A stretch of DNA of 52,500 nucleotides, taken from assembly GCF_963678635.1 (NCBI RefSeq), contig NC_087068.1, positions 4,272,957 through 4,325,456 on the forward strand, given 5' to 3'. Origin of the DNA: Symsagittifera roscoffensis (lineage: Eukaryota; Xenacoelomorpha; Acoela; Convolutidae). Below the pieces are notes generated by a model. That model was not told where the DNA came from. It searched no databases and saw only the letters and a list, made by a program, of their open reading frames with translations. Positions 16,936 to 28,171 of this stretch are shown piece by piece (positions within the stretch are counted from its first letter, which is position 1; each line of letters starts with the position of its first letter). Position numbers and translations under genes: made by a program.

Positions 16936-17045
16936 AAGCAACTATAGCAAAACCATTTTATAATGTTCTCTGACAAAGAAATAAGTTCAAATGGACACTA
17001 GAAACTTTTTCTCATCCCTCAAGCACAATTCCAGATTCAGATCAA

Positions 17046-20000
17046 TAGTATTCGTTCTGAGCAAGCGAGCAGTCATATGGCATCTGTATCAATCTGTTTC
17101 AGTTGAACTAAAAATAATTACAATAATCGTTTTTACTGGTGTTTTTTTAAAAAGAAATCATGAAAATATTCAATAAAATTTAATAACAAAAGAACGAAAA
17201 AGATAATTAATTAAATAAATAAAAATGTTGTCGTTTCAATTTTGTTTTTCATGATTGTTGTTTTTTAAAATTAGAGTCAATTTAAGACAAATAATTTTTA
17301 GAAATAATTTGATAGTGAGTGTTTTTGAATGATTAATTGGTTTTTTCATCCGTTTTTCTCTGAATTTTTTTTTTCGTTTTTGTCTGATCAAACTTTCTGA
17401 TTTTCAAAATGTAAGTCAGATTTTGCTTTCGCCTTCAAAATTATTACAACGAAACAAATTTTTTCGTCTCTTCTTTCCAAGTTTTATGTTTGAATTGAAT
17501 TTTAAAAAAAAACTATTTTTTAATCTGACAAAAATAATCAAGAATTTTTTTTAGGAATTATTTTTTCTCGTTTTTAACTGTTTCAAAAGTTTTTGTCTAA
17601 TGATTTGCTGCAAAGGTCTGGATCATCGCCTGATTTTTGATCAAGAGTAAATTTTTGCACAAACGAAAAAAAGTGAGATTAAGATTGGTATTAGACTAAG
17701 AAGTTGCACGAATATATCAGAACGAAGATCAGATAGCGTGAAGAACAGACCGTGTTCCTTATCTGAATTTGTTCTATGAGAATGCTACCACTGGCATTTA
17801 GCCCATCTGGTGCCACTAAAAGTCTCAAAAAGTCTTAACTAACTCAAAATCAGAAAAATTAGAATTAGAAAAAAGACAAAAATTCAAAACAGCAAAATGT
17901 TAGATGGAATAGACACTTTAATAGAAATGTCTCTACGTCTCAATAAATCAATGCCAATATTTCAAACAATTCGGAAAGTACCAGGTATTGGATGAAGAAC
18001 GAATTCACGGCATGAACATTGATTGAAAAGCGGACCAAGATACTACATGACAGTACGAAGCAAACCGCAAAAAGTTGTTGTCTTCAGAATCTTCTATGTA
18101 GTAAATTTAGATTTTCATTCCTTAATATTAAAACAATTTTACTTGAACAAATGATTCATCTTCTTCAAATATCTGTTTGGTGCTTTATAGATCTTTTATA
18201 TAACAAAAATAATGACTCATAAAAAGATACCCAAGTCGTTCCTATCATCAGAAACTGCAGTAAATTAATTTGAAAACTTTTGGAAAATTGAAAAATTTTG
18301 AATAAAATGTACAGAAGTTAGTTAGTAGAAAAGTTTAAAGATAGTTTTATCAAATTCATTAAAAATGTCTTGCTTCTCACGAGACCGTCTTTTTTTTCGC
18401 TTCACCACCTAAAACATAACCAAAATTATTCAAAAATTAACATCATTTAAAATTACAACCCTGAAAGTATTTTTAAATCCATAACTTATCTTAAACTTGA
18501 ATCTTCTATTTATCAAGGCCTATCCTTAGCTTTTGATAATATAAATTTGCTGAAAAAACAGATCATCAAGGTATTCCTTGGATCTTCAAACTAAACCTTG
18601 ATTTAAAGTTATATTTAACTTAATCTATTTTGATCATCAAGGCTTCCTTTGGATCAATCAGAACAAATTTGTTCTCCCCACCTCATTTTTTGAAGTGTTG
18701 AACGACCTCAAAAGTCAACTCACTCTTCAATACTTATCAAAAACCCAGGACCGATAGAAATTGTTAGAAAAACTAACCACTATAATTGCTTCAGCGTGGT
18801 TACTGATCCTTCACTTGAGCTCTTTCTCTTAGTTGACCCAGGCTAAAAGCATTAAATTATTAGTAAGCTCCGAAATAGTACTTAATGATCTACTTGTATT
18901 CTAATTATACTAGAAACTTATTGATTGACTTACTGTTTTCCAACCCTTGATCACAAACTAAACTCCTAAGTAAACCTAAGTAGGTTTTTCATACAATAAA
19001 ACTTAGCTTAGAGAAAGTAAACATCATTCTAACGAATCGATATACGCTCTCTCCATCTCATTAACCTCGACAATCTATGCCCCAAGTTCGGATAACTACA
19101 AAATAAGCTTTTAAATAAACCCTTTAAACAGAAATTCCACATAACATATATAAAACACAATAACATTAGGTTACCCTTTATTTCGAAAAATAAGCTGACT
19201 ACTAACATCTTGAATAGTAAATTACAAAAGAAGGTCAAATAAACAAGAATAAATAATACAACGCAAACACTTGAAACCATTATCAGGTAAGCTATATAAC
19301 TTCTCTACAGGTTAAGAACGTCAATATAATAGCGATCGAAATAAACAAAAATTATACATGTCTGACCTTGAATTCAAACCAGTTCATAAAGATTTTAGAG
19401 CAACATTTTCATCATTAAATATGCAAAAGGCACAAACTCAGATATAATATCTCTAAATGTATACAACAATTTACCTTATAAAATCACATTAGCCGTAGGA
19501 CTTTTAGGATTTTGCGATACAAATGCAACATTTTATCCGACATAAAAAAGAGCATTTAGAGTAAATAATATTCTACAATTATTAGATGTTTGCCAATCAA
19601 CAACTCTCAACGAAGAATTATCAAATAAAAACATAACTAGCGATTCAAAACGAAACACAGATTATTTCACAAAAATACACTTTTTAAACCAAAATTTCAA
19701 TCTTCAAAATACACAAGTGACCAACAAAAACTATTTACAATGTTTAACTTCCAAAATTCTCCAATCAAACAAAAAAAATTTGAGCAACTTGCAGAACTAT
19801 TTATGAAAAACCCAAAGGCTTATGCTACATCTAAAATTGACGTTGAAAAACAGATTGGCTATAACAGCTCCCTTTTAAACTTGACGCACTTTTCAAAAAG
19901 CAACGAGCAAAAAAAGTACTAATTCACTTACAAGACAAAGTAAAACATTTATTAGACATTCTGGAGCAATATGAAGTCATATCACCAGTAAGCAAAGAAG

Positions 20001-20761
20001 AATAACCAAAAGAAATTACTTTGATAAATCACGTTATCTTTCTCGCTAAAGACGAATCACTGAAGGTTGATTTAGACGCAAGATATCTCATTTCCCAAAT
20101 TGATGAACCTAAATGTTATCTGCCCATAGAACCAATCCATGTACTACTCACTAAAAAGAATGGTAGTATTATACCACAACTGACATCAACAGCGCATATA
20201 ATCAAATGCCATCAGACGAGCAATCACGACATCTTACACATTCGTTATTGGAAACCAACAATACGAATTTAAGAGCTCTTCTATGGAATTTCCATAGGAC
20301 CCGCAGCTTTTTGAGCCTTCATGAAAAACTTCATGACCACTCATTCTTAGTAAAAACATAATCAAATACTCAGCCAATGTTTTTATACATTCACAAACGA
20401 AACAAAAATTGTTTAAAGTATTAGAAAAATATCACCAAATTTTACTTAAAGAAAACATGAAAGTAGCCATAGACAATTCACTTATCTTTCTCACTCGTGT
20501 TAAATTGCTCGGGCATATAAATGAAAGTAATACAATTATTCACTTAACATCAGGAACAAATGTAAAATTGAAACTTCGGCCTCCATCAAATAAGAAGAAA
20601 ATCCAAGAAATTCTTGGAATGTTAAAATTTTGGAGTAAAAATGTTTAAAAAAAGCAACTATAGCAAAACCATTTTATAATGTTCTCTGACAAAGAAATAA
20701 GTTCAAATGGACACTAGAAACTTTTTCTCATCCCTCAAGCACAATTCCAGATTCAGATCAA
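17046..20761 (+). repeat. Unit 2 of the 3716 bp tandem duplication
   Basis: Apparently base-for-base equal to unit 1 and immediately adjacent. Unlike unit 1, it continues past 20761 into the RNase H-like and downstream part of the element, so it is the copy attached to the rest of the retrotransposon. Confidence 0.95.
17674..17805 (+). repeat. 5' LTR of the Ty3/Gypsy element (copy 2)
   Basis: Same sequence as 13958-14089, carried along by the tandem duplication, and now internal to the compound element. Confidence 0.6.
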
Positions 20762-21312
20762 CCATTCTATGCCATTTGTGGCGCCGCAAATTTGGTATTG
20801 GCGCAGCACATTTGCAATCACATAAGAGTACAAGCTAAATGAACCTTATATCAGCAAACTCAAGACTTTGTAACGAATGAAACTTGAACTCTCTTATTTA
20901 TGATATAATGCATACACTCACAGAATTTGAAATTCTAAACATTGGATCAAACATCCAACAGTTCTATTCACAAATCGCAAACCAAGATTTTCTATTTACG
21001 CAAAAATCAAACCCCAACCATAGAGTTTATAGACTTCAACTTATCCTGATGCAATTTACAAACCTACATATAATTTTGACAGCAGGAAAAAACCTTGCTT
21101 TGCCAGACACACGTAGTCAAAACACACCACTTGATTTATTAAGACTGAAAACAATGGTAGAATTACCACAGAATAAAATTTTTTTTCTTGCAAAAGACGA
21201 AACATCACCACAACTAGAATGCAAGTATGCAGTGGAAACTGACTCTGACACTACACAAAAAATTATTTCAGATCATTTTCATTCATACCTCGACTGTCAA
21301 AATAACCAATAG
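19359..21312 (+). pseudogene. Ty3/Gypsy pol relic (RT to RNase H region), unit 2
   Basis: Repeats the unit 1 RT relic, including YSAN in place of YxDD at 20367-20378. It then continues into FYAICGAANL, where RNase H families have a DAS/DAA catalytic Asp and Gly is present here. The 142-codon open frame at 20884-21312 (ILTAGKNLALPDT, FFLAKDETSPQLECKY) corresponds to the end of RNase H and the downstream connection region. At least two stops separate these parts. Confidence 0.7.
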
Positions 21313-22756
21313 GATGTGGATTTCTTAGGAAAATCTACGTTTAAAACATTTTCATACTCATCATGGATCAAAAACAATACACAACAAAAATCACTTAATC
21401 AATAGACAGATTGGTTTTTAAGCCAAGGTTAACAACATAGCAAAATTTATCAAAAAATGACCAAACAATTATTAAAAGACGAAACGTTCAACCCCAAGTA
21501 AATTAACGTTTTACACTAGCAACCAATTTAAAATTAGGAACATATTAATGTCTTAATGCTACCTTTTATAATACAGAAGGGAATATCTAAAAATTGCAAC
21601 CTATCCACTAAGGACCATTCCAAAAAATTGAAAAAATCCACAGGTGTTACAAATAAATTTATTGATCCTAACATAAAAGAAATAATTCAACATAGGAACA
21701 ATCTTTCACCATACTACTCAAAGAAACACGCCATTCGCGAATTAAATTAATGGTACTATTTTACAAAACTAAATATCGTAGAAAAACCCCCAGAAACTGA
21801 CAACCAACAAAGTCATAATTTAAATCCTTGTTTATTTTTACCCAAAACAAATCAACCAGCAAACATTCAGAAAATTTCCAGAGAAAAAAAAACACTAAAA
21901 AACAAAGGAATAATCATAACTTACGTATTGAAGAAAACAATTACGTACCAGAAAAAGGAGAAAAACAACGCCAATCATCGCGACTCATATTCAATCACAT
22001 AAAATTTATATAACTTTCATTCCACAATCTAAAATGTTAAAGGAGCAGAATTTCAGGAACCCCCTGATTATTTGGAAAACATTCAACATACTTGGGTAAT
22101 TTCTTCTCAAAACTCTTTCATTCTCAAACTTAAAAAACTAGTTGAAATTTACCAATCACAATCGTTTCAAACATCACCTCATTTCGGCACCACTTTCATT
22201 AGCCGACAAATTGCTAATTTCAAACAGACATGAAAGTATAAAAAGAAGACCTCCAGGTCAAAAATACGCAAATCCTCATATGTGACAACCAACTAAATGT
22301 AATATGAAAATCACAAGCTTCTGCTATCTCTCAAAACAAATATCAGCAATATTGTCTCAACTTATACCCCAAATTTTCCCAAAATGGAAAAATTAAATAC
22401 GCCTACAGACAAAATTTGACAAGATCATTTTTCCTAAAGACGAAATATTCTCCTCAAAACCCCTAAACATCCAATAAAAAAAAGCAAAACTAGAAAACTC
22501 GTTTCTAAATCTTCACATGTTACTTAATCAAAAGCTCTTCATATCCAAACCGTTTGTCAAAAACCAATAAACAATCCAATTACACTTGGTTTTTAGCCAG
22601 AAAAAAAAAGGATTTCGACAAAGCAAATCTTTTTTCAAGACCAGTGCAAAATTTTAAGTTAATCATTTAATTTTTACAATTAATTTTTGTAACCTTTTTA
22701 CAACTTTGTTTCCTTATCATTGACACTCTAGAAATAGCACTTGGCTTCTTTTCACA
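21313..22756 (+). pseudogene. Decayed 3' pol/connection region of the Ty3/Gypsy element
   Basis: Continues the relic with short open pieces (21556-21750, 21828-22013) rich in Lys/Asn/Gln and no firm domain. The integrase expected here for most Ty3/Gypsy elements is not recognisable; it may have decayed or been deleted. Confidence 0.45.
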
Positions 22757-24330
22757 ATGTTTTGCTTTATCTTCGTAATTTTCTACTTGCTCATAAAAAC
22801 CTACAACAGCTTCTTAAAAATCCTTGACCACCTCCTCAGGTACAAGATTTCAACATCTTTTTTATTTTTGCGACATTCATTTTATAAGAAAGGCATCTTT
22901 GTCCTTTGGAATTTTTCTCACCAATCTAGTAAATCCATCAAAAAGGTAATAATTACTTTCGCATTAGCATCAATCTTCCTAATCAAGTTTTACCCCTTAC
23001 ATTTATCACAACAGAACTTGTCTACAAATACAATAAACATAGAAAAATAGACATTAGGCTTCATAACATTCTACAATCCAATTTCAGGATTATCAAACAC
23101 AAGTATCTTTTAATAATTTTTTCCCTAAAAACCCTTTCTTTTTGTAATTTTAGAATCTCCACCCCACCAAAATCCTACCCCTCCAACAGGACCACAAGAC
23201 CCCCTGGCTACACATTATGATTGCGAAGAAAACCAACAAAAAAACATTACACAAGTACGCAGTGAGTCGAGTAACATATTGCGAAACCGAACCACAAGAC
23301 AAAGAATTAACAAATATAGTAGCAACACTTTGTTCAAAAACACGAGCTACGACTCTAACAGGGTATAAGTTCACAGAAAATTTTTCAGAGAAAAAATTAC
23401 ATTGCTCACAAGTCTCAAATGGAAATAGAAAAAAGCTCGATCACCAATCCTTTTACAAAAACAAATTCGAAAGACTTTTGCTTCTTAACCCTGAAGATTG
23501 CAAAAACTAATTACATCAATAAAAAAATAAATACAAACAAAGGAACAAATTCTAAACTAGTAACTTCCAAGTCTTATCAGATTCTGCACATCAAGCACAA
23601 CATGAAAGACACCAAGGTCATTTTAAATTAGACAATCAATATCGGTATTACGGCGCACACGGACGTCTAAAGCATACCAAGGAATAATGTTTTTCGAGTA
23701 GAAAATCCAAATAGAAGAAGTACAATTAACACTTAAGAAACGATACTATATCATACTGTATCAAGGAAGACGCTTACCTGGTAAAGATGATCAAGGATAT
23801 TGCAATTTCACCACTCGGACAGAGGTAACCATTGTTTGGTTCCCTGAAGAGACGTGTACCAACTTTCAAGTCGCTAAAATCCACGCAAAAATAATAAAAT
23901 TTCACAAGAAACATTTTGTTGAATCAATTCCTCTTAAAAAAGTAAAGATTAAAGATCAAATAGGCAAAATTGAAACTATATTAACGGCATTGAAAACAAA
24001 TAAACACGTTATCAAAACTACCCTTAAACAAAAGTAGCTATTTTTAACCACTTTTCAAGACACAATTTTCTCAAATACGAAAAAGGTTTGACAGGAAAAC
24101 AGGAAAAAATTTGATTAACCCATCACATCCATATCAGAGCCGCAAAGGTAAAAAATTTTATATCCCTGTAACGATTAATATAAACACAAGAAATCCTGGC
24201 GGAAAAAATTACCCAGAAGATAAAGATAGCCCACGACTACAAGAACCCTCACTTATGAATAACAAATGTTTTGGTTCAATCCACTATGATATGCATATTG
24301 ATATGAAACCAGATTATACAAAAAACTGAC
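22757..24330 (+). pseudogene. Env-like third ORF relic of the Ty3/Gypsy element
   Basis: Starts with a hydrophobic, membrane-type stretch (FVIFYLLIKTYNSF) and continues over several frames. Recognisable patches are YCETEPQDKELTNIVATL, TLTGYKFTENFSEKKLHCSQ, RLLLLNPEDCKN, then near 23770-23935 TEVTIVWFPEETCTNFQVAK, and at 24111-24329 MNNKCFGSIHYDMHIDMKP. Together these resemble the env-like surface protein encoded after pol in some Ty3/Gypsy elements; that match is from memory. Multiple stops and frame changes make it non-functional. The 3' LTR follows within 200 bp. Confidence 0.5.
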
Positions 24331-24522
24331 TTTTTCAGGAAATGTCACTACACTAATTAGAAACACTTCATCAATCATGTGAACTTGAACGTACACAGGT
24401 TTTAGTACATAGAAAAATTTGAATAAAGCTTAGACTAAAACTGTTCTCCATTTGGTCAAGCTCCAAAACTAACCCGCAAGTACCTTTATACTCTAAATCT
24501 TTCGAGACTAAGCGATATAAGA

Positions 24523-24650
24523 GTAAGATTAGGATTAGTATTTTACTAAGAAGTTGCACTAATCTATCCGGCCGAAAATAATATAGCGTGACGAAGAGAC
24601 GGTGTACCTTATCTGAAATTACTGTATGAGAATGCGACCTTTGGCATATA
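24523..24650 (+). repeat. 3' LTR (diverged) of the Ty3/Gypsy element
   Basis: Aligns along its length to the 5' LTR (TAAGATTAGGATTAGTATT, ACTAAGAAGTTGCAC, ATAGCGTGACGAAGAGAC, TATGAGAATGCGACC, TTGGCATATA) with clear divergence. It ends before TTTTAAAGTTGAAAAAAGGTC, which resumes the host repeat. Confidence 0.6.
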
Positions 24651-25900
24651 TTTTAAAGTTGAAAAAAGGTCAAAATACAGTGAATTTGTTGCCTGTATAA
24701 ATTGGCGACAGTTTGCGATGAAAAAATTGAAGCGCACAGTTTTTGTTTATTTGGTATATTGTCCTTAAAATGAGAACAACAGCTTTTTTATCAGGGAAAA
24801 ATTGAATAGTTTTCAAAAAACGAAGCAAAAATTTAATCACTACTGTTTGCTTAAAAATGCTGAAATCATAAGCAGCTTTTACATTACAGTTGTTTTTCGT
24901 CATGAGTTCAAGATTTTAGGATTTACAGCAATTCTGATTGGCATTTCTTTTCTATCGACAAGTTTCTCAAATTCTGCATTGTAAATTCCCATGTAGAAAA
25001 GTTTTCATTTCTTGTTTGGTTTGATTCATTGATTTCATTAGTCCGTTTTTCCCTGAATTTTTAAATATTTCTTGTCAGCATATTTTGCAACATAACCAAA
25101 TAGAAAACGTCAAATTACATTGAATTGTTGCCTATTTTTTTTGCCGACAGTTTTTGACTAAAAAGGTAAGACACATGCAGAGTTTTTGCTTTTTTATACT
25201 GTGCCAAAATTTGAACATATCATGACGATTCAAAATTTGAAAAGAAGAAGAACAATTAATCAGGTTAAATTGAATAATTCAAAAATTAAATCAAAGTTTC
25301 AGTTAAAATTGTTCGTTTTAAAATGCTTTTTTTTCACAAGCTTCAAATGAACTCATGGACAAAAATAGGCGCTTTGTTTGGTAGCCAACTTTGAAATGTT
25401 CCAAATTTAAATTTGTTTTTTTTCGTATTTAAAAAATTGAATTAAAACGGATGAGTTGATTTCAATCCATAAAAAATTATCTTTTATTGTAGGGCTGTGA
25501 CATGGAATTAGGTTATTATAGTTTTTTTGAAATCACTTACAGCGCAAATTTTCTTCTTGGTTGACTTTCTGGTTTTCCTCTTCGAAAATTTCATTACAAA
25601 ACACGTTTTGTTGTCTATTTGTTTTCAATTTTTTTTCGTTTCAAAAATTTTCACAAAAAAAGTGTTTTTGACGAAATTTTTATAAAAAATTGTTTTTTGT
25701 CGTTTTCAATTTTTTCAATTGTTTTTGTTTATTTTAGTTGCTGCAAACTTCTGGATCACTGCCTGACTTTTGAACAAGAACAAATTTTTGCAATTTAACC
25801 ATGTTGAAAACGTCAATTTACACTGAATTGTTGCCTGTTTATTTTGCCGCGAGTTTGTGGATTAAAACAAAAACAACAAATATCGATCAGTTTCTTTCTG
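24651..25900. repeat. Local repeat units; host sequence of the Ty3/Gypsy insertion
   Basis: A motif of the form GTCAAATTACACTGAATTG followed by TTGCCT and a G/C-bounded GCCGACAG occurs three times, near 24668, 25108 and 25811. The segment at 25560-25800 (CTTTCTGGTTTTCCTCTTCG, CTGCAAACTTCTGGATCACTG, CAAGAACAAATTTTTGCA) is a diverged copy of the flank left of the 5' LTR (13670-13950). There it is joined directly to the motif that, at the element, lies right of the 3' LTR. No gene. Confidence 0.6.
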
Positions 25901-26816
25901 AGTTTTTTCGAGCTACAATTTCATTTTTCATTATTATGATTGTTTTAAAAGCTTTTTCAGGCTATCAACTGTAAGATATGGTAAATCGATTCGTTTTTTA
26001 TCTTCTGAAATGTTTCTTCCTATCCTTTACAGTCTTATTTGATTGAGTGCACAAAATTGTTTTTAAAGTCGAAACATAACAGAAACATATTCTTAAAATA
26101 AGCTTAGCTAGTCAAGAATTTTTGTCCAGTTTTTTCCGTCCAAAATATTAGAAGAGATGCAAAATTTATATGAAATCATCTAATGACATCATTAAACCCC
26201 AGTAATTTGTGACAAAAAATGCTGCATAATCCAAATGAAAAAAAAAACTAAAAATGAAAGAAAGCTGCCGAAGCTGACAAAAATTGAAGGCCGTTGTTGT
26301 CCAATAGTATCTACCGTTTTGATTTCTTGGGTCTTTTTATTCAAAATTTTCGTTGCTTGAGTTCGAAGTGAGAGGTTAAAATTTAGAATTAAACCTAACA
26401 GTTTGTATCAGACTTTTTCACTACATTTTGTTCATTGATAACAAGGCGGCCTCTTTCTATCCGCATTCTGATATCTGTTTTTGACAAAAGTTTTGAACTC
26501 CGATATCGACGCCTCGCCAAAAAAGAGTTAAAATGTGCAAGGATATTTGTAATTGGCTTATAGCATCACTTGAAGGTATAGATGACGCATGCACCATTCA
26601 ACTGTCTGCATACAGTACGAAAGTACATCCATCGCAGATATGATTGAATATCGTTGATAAAAAAATTGAAAATCACCTGATCAAGTACTTTTTTTTGCGA
26701 TACACCTCTTCTGTTTTCAATTATTCCAGTTTTCTTATCGACTGGGATTAATAATTCTTTAATTTCCACAAAAACACAAAGAACAATATTCAACTATAAT
26801 GAATTCACAGAAGAAA
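25901..26816. other. Non-coding AT-rich DNA
   Basis: No supported gene. The minus-strand frame at 26566-26793 has no domain I recognise and is likely chance. Confidence 0.4.
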
Positions 26817-26900
26817 GTCGCAACATACCCATTTTGAGTCGCAATGTTGCAACGTACCCGGCTTTGGTCGCAACATAGCCATTTTTAGTCGCAAAGTTCC
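26817..26900 (+). repeat. GTCGCAACATA minisatellite
   Basis: GTCGCAA recurs at about 26817, 26838, 26867 and 26888 with spacers of the ACATACCCATTTTGA type, about four irregular units of 20-30 bp. On the minus strand it gives a periodic VATKxGYVATK translation, an artefact of the repeat. Confidence 0.6.
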
Positions 26901-26910
26901 CGACCTCGAC

Positions 26911-26960
26911 CCGGGTTGCTCGTATCAGGGCGAAACCTTTAATGTTCCGACGGTCGTTAA
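26911..26960 (+). repeat. TGTTCCGACT-family fragment
   Basis: TTGCTCGTATCAGGGCGAAAC then AATGTTCCGACGGTCG matches the 5' end of the family. A more diverged fragment with GGAACA and CGTATCAAGGAGAAACGCTG lies at about 27230-27430, and others at 29126-29175 and 44181-44330. Confidence 0.55.
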
Positions 26961-27229
26961 TTAGGTCTGCAGTAGCTTGAAAAGTGAAAACAAGTATGAA
27001 ACTTGTCCACATTTTTTGGCTCTTTTCCCTCCTGCCACCTGCACACACTACTTCTAATGAGCATCAACTTTGTGGTGTAACGAGGTGTTTTTCATAATGC
27101 CCCCGCTGCCACGCCTTGACAAGGACAGAGTGACAAATTTCTGTCTACTAACACAATATTTCGATCAATAGTTGTTCCAGTTCACTTCGAAATGATTTCT
27201 GAGCTGGATTGTTTTGTCACTTTGTTCGA

Positions 27230-27430
27230 AAGTTGGAACAAAAATCCTTTGTCTCTGCTTACCATTTATAGAGTGAAAACATCAAAACGAACTGCTTCAG
27301 GAACGATTCGTCGTATCAAGGAGAAACGCTGAACTTTTAGATTGCCTTTTAACGTCCATTAAGTAAAAAAAAATCAATTTTTTCTAGGTTTACTCTGAAA
27401 AAAAAAACGCCCAACCGCGCCGGAGTTCTA
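27230..27430 (+). repeat. Diverged TGTTCCGACT-family fragments
   Basis: GAAAGTTGGAACAAAAATC at the left resembles the family 3' end. CGTATCAAGGAGAAACGCTGA and TTGCCTTTTAACGTCCATTAA on the right resemble its 5' end, so this may be two adjacent old copies. Confidence 0.45.
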
Positions 27431-27775
27431 ACGATAAAAATTGATTAAATAAAAAGTTTCATGTCTAAAAAAGTGTAAAACAACTAATTATAATCAAATG
27501 AAAATGGATTATATAGCTATTAATTAGTGAGACATTGAACTCCTATTGCAAATCAATTAGAATGATTACTTTTTCTTTTATAGATAGAGACAATATAACT
27601 CCATTAAAATAGATTTTTCCCCATTTTTCTGAGATGCGTAATTCAACGCACATAGATTGTTTTCAACGTTTTAAACTAATAATGGCTTATTGCTGTTCAA
27701 TTTCATTTTCCTGCTTAACTTTAATTTTTGTTACTATTTTTAAGTTATTCTTTTGCCACTTATATGTTTCTTATA

Positions 27776-28010
27776 TTACCAAACCCCCACCTGGACCAAA
27801 CCCCCTCCCACCCGTCAGAGCCAAACCATGCGGGTTAGGGGGGTTAGTTCTGCGGGAGGTATTGGTTCGGTAGCGCGAGTAGGGTGTTGGTTGAGTTGTT
27901 GGGTGAGGTGGTTCAGGTGGGGGATGGGTTCAGGTGGGTGGGGGGTTCAGGTGGACAGGAGGAGTTCAGGTTGGGTTTCAGTTGTGAGGGGGGGGGGGGG
28001 TTTGGTGAAT
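27776..28010. repeat. C-rich then G-rich tract with GGTTCAGGTGGG repeats
   Basis: A C-rich segment (ACCAAACCCCCACCTGG, AAACCCCCTCCCACCC) is followed by a strongly G-rich strand. GTTCAGGTGGG-type units recur at about 27911, 27929, 27945 and 27966, and a run of 13 G lies near 27988. Such DNA can form G-quadruplexes. The overlapping plus-strand frames here (27753-28103 and 27884-28171) read out this biased composition and are not convincing genes. Confidence 0.6.
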
Positions 28011-28171
28011 CAAGTGAAAGGAGAAAGGAGATGGCTCAGGTGTGCGGTCATGGGAGCAAACGTTGGGGTGGCGGTTGTGAGGTTAAAAAGAGGCAAACTT
28101 TAGGGGCTGGGGATAGTTTAACGGAATCGTTTTGCAGTTTGAGAACGTTTAGGATTAGAAATCGCAAGTAG

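Larger units (their letters stand above)
13330..17045 (+). repeat. Unit 1 of a 3716 bp head-to-tail tandem duplication
   Basis: Begins TAGTATTCGTTCTGAGC and ends GATTCAGATCAA, followed directly by the start of unit 2. Every landmark and every reading frame compared is the same in both units at an offset of 3716. The unit comprises about 628 bp of flank, the 5' LTR and the 5' internal region of the Ty3/Gypsy element, cutting off inside pol between the RT and RNase H domains. Confidence 0.95.
13958..24650 (+). mobile_element. Degenerate Ty3/Gypsy-type LTR retrotransposon carrying a partial tandem duplication
   Basis: Order: 5' LTR (about 13958-14089), leader, pol with RT, then the duplicated flank plus LTR plus leader plus RT (17046-20761), RNase H and connection region, an env-like remnant, and a 3' LTR (about 24523-24650). 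Pol and env are broken by many stops. No zinc-binding HHCC or DDE integrase pattern could be recognised between RNase H and the env-like part. It is inserted in a local repeat, because sequence like that just outside the LTRs is found joined at about 25560-25880. Subtracting the 3716 bp duplication leaves an element of about 7 kb. Confidence 0.75.

Noticed and set aside
27753-28171. Gly/Trp/Val-rich frames of 95-116 aa
   Set aside because: Produced by the G-rich repeat tract; no start context, domain or splice support.
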